Assembly (NCBI GenBank): GCA_019753175.1
Contig: JAIELK010000003.1
Location: 62,001-126,000 of the forward strand
Direction: 5' to 3'
Origin: Hyphomonadaceae bacterium
GTDB lineage: Bacteria; Pseudomonadota; Alphaproteobacteria; Caulobacterales; Aquidulcibacteraceae
DNA length: 64,000 nt
How positions within the stretch are numbered: the stretch's first letter is position 1; each line of letters starts with the position of its first letter. Below are positions 60,893 to 64,000 of the stretch, in pieces. The notes under the pieces were generated by a model, which worked only from the letters and a program-made list of their open reading frames with translations, was not told the DNA's origin and searched no databases. The translations under genes were made by a program, and so were the position numbers.

Positions 60893-61209
60893 TGGATGCG
60901 ATCGGCGCCATGCGCGCGCGCCTGCGCCTGCGCAAGCCGACCCGGGTCGCCGACGAGATCGGCGGCGGGGCCACCTCGTGGAGCGACGCCGGCGAGATCT
61001 GGGCGGAGCTCACGGTGCTGAGCGCGGAGGCTAACACCGCGTTCGACGCGGGCGGGGCGCAAGCGCGGTTCAATGTGCGCATCAACCGCCGCGACGATAT
61101 CCGCGCCGGTTGGCGCGCGCTTTGGGGCGCGCGGACGCTACGCATTCTCGCCGTGCGCAACGAGGGCGGGGCGCGCATCGATCTCGTCGCCGAGGAGGAG
61201 GTGTTATGA
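60892..61209 (+). CDS. GTA head closure/stopper protein (g7)
   Basis: The 105-residue product matches the phage head-tail joining (SPP1 gp16-like) group: GAMRARLRLRKPTRVADEIGG, then SWSDAGEIWAELTVLSAEA, the basic NRRDDIRAGWRALWGARTLRI, and LAVRNEGGARIDLVAEEE. The ATG overlaps the previous stop. The next gene overlaps by 4 bp (ATGA). Confidence 0.85.
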   Translation: MDAIGAMRARLRLRKPTRVADEIGGGATSWSDAGEIWAELTVLSAEANTAFDAGGAQARFNVRINRRDDIRAGWRALWGARTLRILAVRNEGGARIDLVAEEEVL

Positions 61210-61613
61210 GCGCTGAACGCGCGCTGATCGCCGCCATCCGCGCCGCGGCGATGGCGGATACGGGCGTCAAGGCGCTCGTCGGCGATCCCGCGCGCATCTA
61301 CGACGATGCGCCTGAGGGCGCGGTGTTTCCCTACGTGACGCTGGGCCGGGTGGAGTCGCGTGCGGCTGACGCCGCAAGCGTGCAGGGGATTGAACACGCG
61401 CTGACGCTGCATGTCTGGTCGCGCTACGGCGGGCGCGCTGAAGCGCTCGACATTATCGGCGCGCTACGTGCGGCCCTGCACAATGCGTCGCTCACGCTGA
61501 CGGGTCATCGCCTCGTACTTCTCTATGCGTCGTTCGCGGACGTGTTCCGCGCCGGCGACGCGCAAACCACCCACGGCGTGCTGCGGCTGCGCGCAGTGAC
61601 CGAGCCGAATTAG
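61206..61613 (+). CDS. GTA tail terminator protein (g8), DUF3168
   Basis: Caps the tail tube at the head-proximal end. The 135-residue product fits DUF3168: RALIAAIRAAAMADTGVKALVG, then ARIYDDAPEGAVFPYVTLGRVES, HALTLHVWSRYGGRAEALDII, and LVLLYASFADVFRAGDAQTTHG. Start ATG overlaps the g7 stop. Followed by the tail tube gene after 12 bp. Confidence 0.9.
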   Translation: MSAERALIAAIRAAAMADTGVKALVGDPARIYDDAPEGAVFPYVTLGRVESRAADAASVQGIEHALTLHVWSRYGGRAEALDIIGALRAALHNASLTLTGHRLVLLYASFADVFRAGDAQTTHGVLRLRAVTEPN

Positions 61614-61625
61614 GAGTTCGCAATC

Positions 61626-62045
61626 ATGCCAGGCCAAAAAGGTCGCGACGTCTTGATCAAGATCGGCGACAGCGGCGCACCAGAGACCTTCACCACCGTC
61701 GCGGGCCTTCGCGCCAAGACCATCGCGCTTAATGCCGGCACGGTGGACGGCACCACCGGCGAGAGCCAAGACGCCTGGCGCGAGCTGATCGCAGGCGCTG
61801 GCGTCAAGTCCGCGCGTGTCAGCGGCGCTGGCGTATTCAAGGATGCGGCTTCCGACGCCGCGATCCAGCAAGCGTTCTTCACGCAAGCGGCGCGTAGCTT
61901 TCAACTGGTGATCCCCGGCTTCGGCGTACTGCAGGGGCCGTTTCTGATCGAGTCGCTCGATTACTCCGGCGATCACGACGGCGAGGCTGCTTTTGCAATC
62001 ACCCTCGCATCGGCCGGCGTGGTCAATTTCACGGCAACCCCATGA
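61626..62045 (+). CDS. GTA major tail tube protein (g9)
   Basis: Tube subunit of the short tail, TP901-1-like family. The 139-residue product has GRDVLIKIGDSGAPETFTTVAGLRAKTIAL in part, GTTGESQDAWRELIAGAGVKS, and a final ESLDYSGDHDGEAAFAITLASAG segment. All-beta with a conserved opening. The ATG follows a TAGGAG ribosome site. It overlaps the next gene by 4 bp. Confidence 0.93.
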   Translation: MPGQKGRDVLIKIGDSGAPETFTTVAGLRAKTIALNAGTVDGTTGESQDAWRELIAGAGVKSARVSGAGVFKDAASDAAIQQAFFTQAARSFQLVIPGFGVLQGPFLIESLDYSGDHDGEAAFAITLASAGVVNFTATP

Positions 62046-62347
62046 GCTTACACAACAAGGCGCGCGGCGAGGTGGTGCTGCGCATCGGTGAGCGCGACGC
62101 GCGGCTCTGCGTTACGCTCGGCGCTTTGGCCGAGTTGGAGGGCGCGTTCGACGTCGGCTCGCTCGCCGAACTGGCCGATCGTATGACGAGTCTCACCGCA
62201 TCTGATCTGATCCTGGTGATCTCCGCGCTTACTATTGGCGGCGGCAATGCGATGTCGAGTGCGGAGCTGGCGGCGGCGCCCATCGACCCGAAGGCGGCTG
62301 CCGATGCAGTCGCACGGGCGTTCCAGGCGGCGTTCGATGAAATCTGA
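62042..62347 (+). CDS. GTA tail assembly chaperone (g10)
   Basis: The 101-residue product matches the GTA gp10 family: MSLHNKARGEVVLRIGERDARL, then LCVTLGALAELEGAFDVGSLAE, and a helical C-terminal part ending FQAAFDEI. In phages the equivalent gene pair is the G/GT tail chaperone. The next open frame starts 11 bp before its stop in another frame, compatible with a chaperone pair, although no slippery heptamer was seen. Confidence 0.88.
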   Translation: MSLHNKARGEVVLRIGERDARLCVTLGALAELEGAFDVGSLAELADRMTSLTASDLILVISALTIGGGNAMSSAELAAAPIDPKAAADAVARAFQAAFDEI

Positions 62348-62516
62348 GGCGTGGGCAGAGATGCTGGCGGCTGGGTGCGCCCTGGGTTTGGCGCCGGACG
62401 TTGTTTGGCGGCTCAGCGTCAGGGAATGGCGCGCGCTGACGCGCGGGGAGGCGCCAGCGATGACGCGCGACGAACTTGAAGCGCTGGTGCGCGCTTATCC
62501 GGATCAAGCCCCATGA
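62337..62516 (+). CDS. GTA small tail assembly protein (g10.1)
   Basis: 59-residue protein of the TIGR02216/DUF2376-like group: AWAEMLAAGCALGLAPDVVWRLSVREWRAL in part, the Trp-rich core, then MTRDELEALVRAYPDQAP. It overlaps g10 by 11 bp and the tape-measure-like gene by 4 bp. In GTA clusters this short frame is always between g10 and g11. Confidence 0.85.
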   Translation: MKSEAWAEMLAAGCALGLAPDVVWRLSVREWRALTRGEAPAMTRDELEALVRAYPDQAP

Positions 62517-62923
62517 CTGAGACACGGAGCCTGGCATCGATCGAATCGGAACTCGCCTCCGCCGCCGCAGCGCTACAGAGTTTCGCGCGGGGACCGGCGC
62601 AGCAAGCGGCGGAGGAGGTGGGCGCGGCGTTCGAGCGCGCTGGCGTGCGTATCGCCAACGCACTCGGCGCGGCGGCGATGGGCGGTGAAGCTGCGTTCAA
62701 GCGCATGGCCAAGGTGATCTTGGAAGAGCTGGCGAAGATCGCGCTCCAGCGGTTGCTCACGCAAACCAATTCACCGTCTGGTGCGCCTTCCGCGCCGACC
62801 GCGTCGCCGGTCGCCGTGCATTTTCATCTCGCCGGCGGCGACGCGAACGCCATCGCGCGCAACCAGGGTCAGATCGCCGCCGCCATCGCCCGCGCGGTGG
62901 CCTACGGGAGGCGCAATCTGTGA
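62513..62923 (+). CDS. GTA tape-measure-like protein (g11)
   Basis: The 136-residue product is short for a tape measure protein, in line with the very short GTA tail. It has an N-terminal helical part (ASIESELASAAAALQSFARG), GEAAFKRMAKVILEELAKIALQRLL, a Pro/Ser-rich stretch, and FHLAGGDANAIARNQGQIAAAIARAV at the end. RcGTA g11 is about 80 residues longer, so this copy is a compact version. Overlaps g12 by 4 bp. Confidence 0.85.
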   Translation: MTETRSLASIESELASAAAALQSFARGPAQQAAEEVGAAFERAGVRIANALGAAAMGGEAAFKRMAKVILEELAKIALQRLLTQTNSPSGAPSAPTASPVAVHFHLAGGDANAIARNQGQIAAAIARAVAYGRRNL

Positions 62924-63552
62924 GCGCGTTTCATGAAGTCTTGCTGCCGCTGCCGTTCGCGCTTGGCGCCAGCGGCGGGCCAGAGCGGCGCGTCGACGTG
63001 GTGACGCTCGGTTCCGGTCGCGAGGCGCGCAACACACCGTGGGCGCATAGCCGGCGGCGCTACGACATTGGCGGTGCGGTGCGCACCCTGAGCGAGCTAA
63101 GCACGCTGATTGGCTTCTTCGAAGCGCGGCGCGGCAAACTCCACGGCTTCCGGTTCCGCGATCCGTTCGATCACAAATCGTGCGCCCCGAGCGCAACACC
63201 CGCATTTGCCGACCAGAGCGTCGGCGCGGGCGACGGCGTGCGAACGGTATTCGCGCTCGTCAAGCGCTACGGGACCGGCGATGCCGCCTATGTGCGTCCG
63301 ATCGCCAAGCCAGTCGCAGCCAGTGTGATGATCGGCGTGGCGGGCGTGCAACTCTCAACCGGGGCCTTCAGCGTCAACACGACCAGCGGCGATGTGACAC
63401 TCGCAACGCCCCCCGCGAGCGGCGCTGCGGTCACTGCGGGGTTCCTCTTCGACACGCCCGTTCGTTTCGACGTCGAGCGCCTCGACATGACGCTTGACGG
63501 TTTCGGCGCCGGCCGCGCGCCTTCGGTTCCGCTTGTAGAAATTCTGCTCTGA
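62920..63552 (+). CDS. GTA distal tail protein (g12), DUF2460
   Basis: Baseplate-side tail protein. The 210-residue product opens FHEVLLPLPFALGASGGPERRVDVVTL in part and carries NTPWAHSRRRYDIGGAVRTLSEL, FFEARRGKLHGFRFRDPFDHKS, and a C-terminal VTAGFLFDTPVRFDVERLDMTLDGFGAG in part, the DUF2460 pattern. GTG start overlapping g11. Its stop overlaps the next gene by one base. Confidence 0.93.
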   Translation: MSAFHEVLLPLPFALGASGGPERRVDVVTLGSGREARNTPWAHSRRRYDIGGAVRTLSELSTLIGFFEARRGKLHGFRFRDPFDHKSCAPSATPAFADQSVGAGDGVRTVFALVKRYGTGDAAYVRPIAKPVAASVMIGVAGVQLSTGAFSVNTTSGDVTLATPPASGAAVTAGFLFDTPVRFDVERLDMTLDGFGAGRAPSVPLVEILL

Positions 63553-64000
63553 TGCGCGCTGTCCCGGCTATGCTCGCAGCGCGGCTCGTGTCCGGCGTGA
63601 CGACGCTCGCCTACGTTTGGAAGGTCACCCGCCGCGACAGTCAAACGTTCGCGTTCACCGATCACGACAGGCCGCTGACCTTCGAGGGCATGACGGCGCA
63701 GCCGTCGACCGGCCTCATCACCGGCGCCATCGAAAAGAGCCTCGACCTTGCCGTCGATACCGCGAGTGTCGCCGGGGCTCTGAACGCGGCGGCGCTCAGC
63801 GAAGACGAGCTGTCGCGCGGATTGTGGGACGGTGCGCGCGTCGATCTCTACCGCGTGGATTGGACGGACGTATCGCTGCGTGTGCACGTGTTCGCCGGTC
63901 ATCTGGGAGAAGTGCGGCGTGGCGTGAGTGCGTTCGAAGCGGAGCTGCGCGGGTTGCAGGCGGCGCTCAACACGCCGGTGGGGCGGGTGTTCTCTTGCTT
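63552..64000 (+). CDS. GTA hub protein (g13), DUF2163, cut by window end
   Basis: Only the first 149 codons are present; the frame is open at the edge. Visible parts include AARLVSGVTTLAYVWKVTRR, FAFTDHDRPLTFEGMTAQPS, and VDLYRVDWTDVSLRVHVFAGHLGEVRRG in part, the DUF2163 pattern that follows g12 in GTA clusters. ATG overlaps the g12 stop (TGATG). The rest (peptidase and megatron genes g14-g15) is expected beyond the window. Confidence 0.93.
   Translation, partial: MRAVPAMLAARLVSGVTTLAYVWKVTRRDSQTFAFTDHDRPLTFEGMTAQPSTGLITGAIEKSLDLAVDTASVAGALNAAALSEDELSRGLWDGARVDLYRVDWTDVSLRVHVFAGHLGEVRRGVSAFEAELRGLQAALNTPVGRVFSC

Noticed and set aside
55712-64000. Active prophage
   Set aside because: No integrase, repressor, replication or lysis genes and no attachment-site repeats in view; gene order is that of a GTA. 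What lies past 64000 is unseen.
1-64000. tRNA, rRNA or CRISPR features
   Set aside because: The intergenic gaps were read for cloverleaf arms and regular repeats; none found. A short or unusual RNA gene could still be missed by eye.

Overview
The window is GC-rich, almost fully coding DNA from an alphaproteobacterial chromosome. A Caulobacterales/Hyphomonadales (Hyphomonadaceae-like) host fits best. The evidence is a flhB-cckA junction (CckA is the hybrid kinase at the top of the CtrA cell-cycle pathway), an alphaproteobacterial SOS box (GTTC-N7-GTTC) in front of recA, a MucR/Ros-type regulator, two DUF2336 proteins, a DUF6456/DnaA-domain-IV-like pair, and a gene transfer agent (GTA) head-tail cluster. 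Genus assignment is inference. I found no rRNA, tRNA, CRISPR array, insertion sequence or integrase.

Layout. 1-6.2 kb: flagellar export gate genes fliO, fliP, fliQ, fliR, flhB followed 5 bp later by cckA; a possible 32-codon gene lies antisense between fliP and fliQ. 6.3-20.2 kb: housekeeping (recA, alaS, icd, a TrmJ-like tRNA methylase, a sirtuin), an M16 lipoprotein peptidase, a crotonase, and a small DUF433/DUF5615 toxin-antitoxin pair whose toxin reading frame is shifted near its end. 20.2-28.4 kb: rimO, an orphan AAA/STAND-like ATPase, bfd-bfr (iron storage), rpsD with a clear terminator, a PPK2 kinase, a DUF502 membrane protein, an HtrA-like protease, and a bolA-grxD pair. 28.8-32.5 kb: an energy-transduction locus exbB-exbD-exbD-tonB followed by a second exbD-tonB unit without its own exbB. 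32.6-36 kb: two tandem secreted paralogues, an MFS exporter and a DUF2336 protein.

36.0-43.1 kb: a ten-gene membrane operon with the E-F-G-(A C-terminal)-B-C-D order of archaeal Mbh/Mbs-type Mrp modules. It continues into two more antiporter-like subunits and a small membrane protein, with no hydrogenase or complex I peripheral genes. The first antiporter subunit keeps the Glu and Lys expected for ion translocation; the two extra ones appear to have lost them. This is the best candidate here for an under-described system.

43.2-55.5 kb: mucR, a stand-alone DnaA-domain-IV-like protein, DUF6456, sufE, two secreted unknowns, a membrane histidine kinase, DUF1491, prfC, a second DUF2336 protein, an ABC-F ATPase and a PBP1A-type enzyme. 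55.7-64.0 kb: a GTA structural cluster in canonical order (small terminase-like, TerL, portal, small membrane protein, prohead protease, capsid, adaptors, tail terminator, tail tube, chaperones, tape-measure-like, distal tail, and a hub protein cut by the window end). A REP-like double hairpin sits between the capsid and adaptor genes. The recurring themes are iron and Fe-S handling (bfd, bfr, grxD, bolA, sufE, Ton) and membrane energetics (Mrp-like, Ton, flagellar export).
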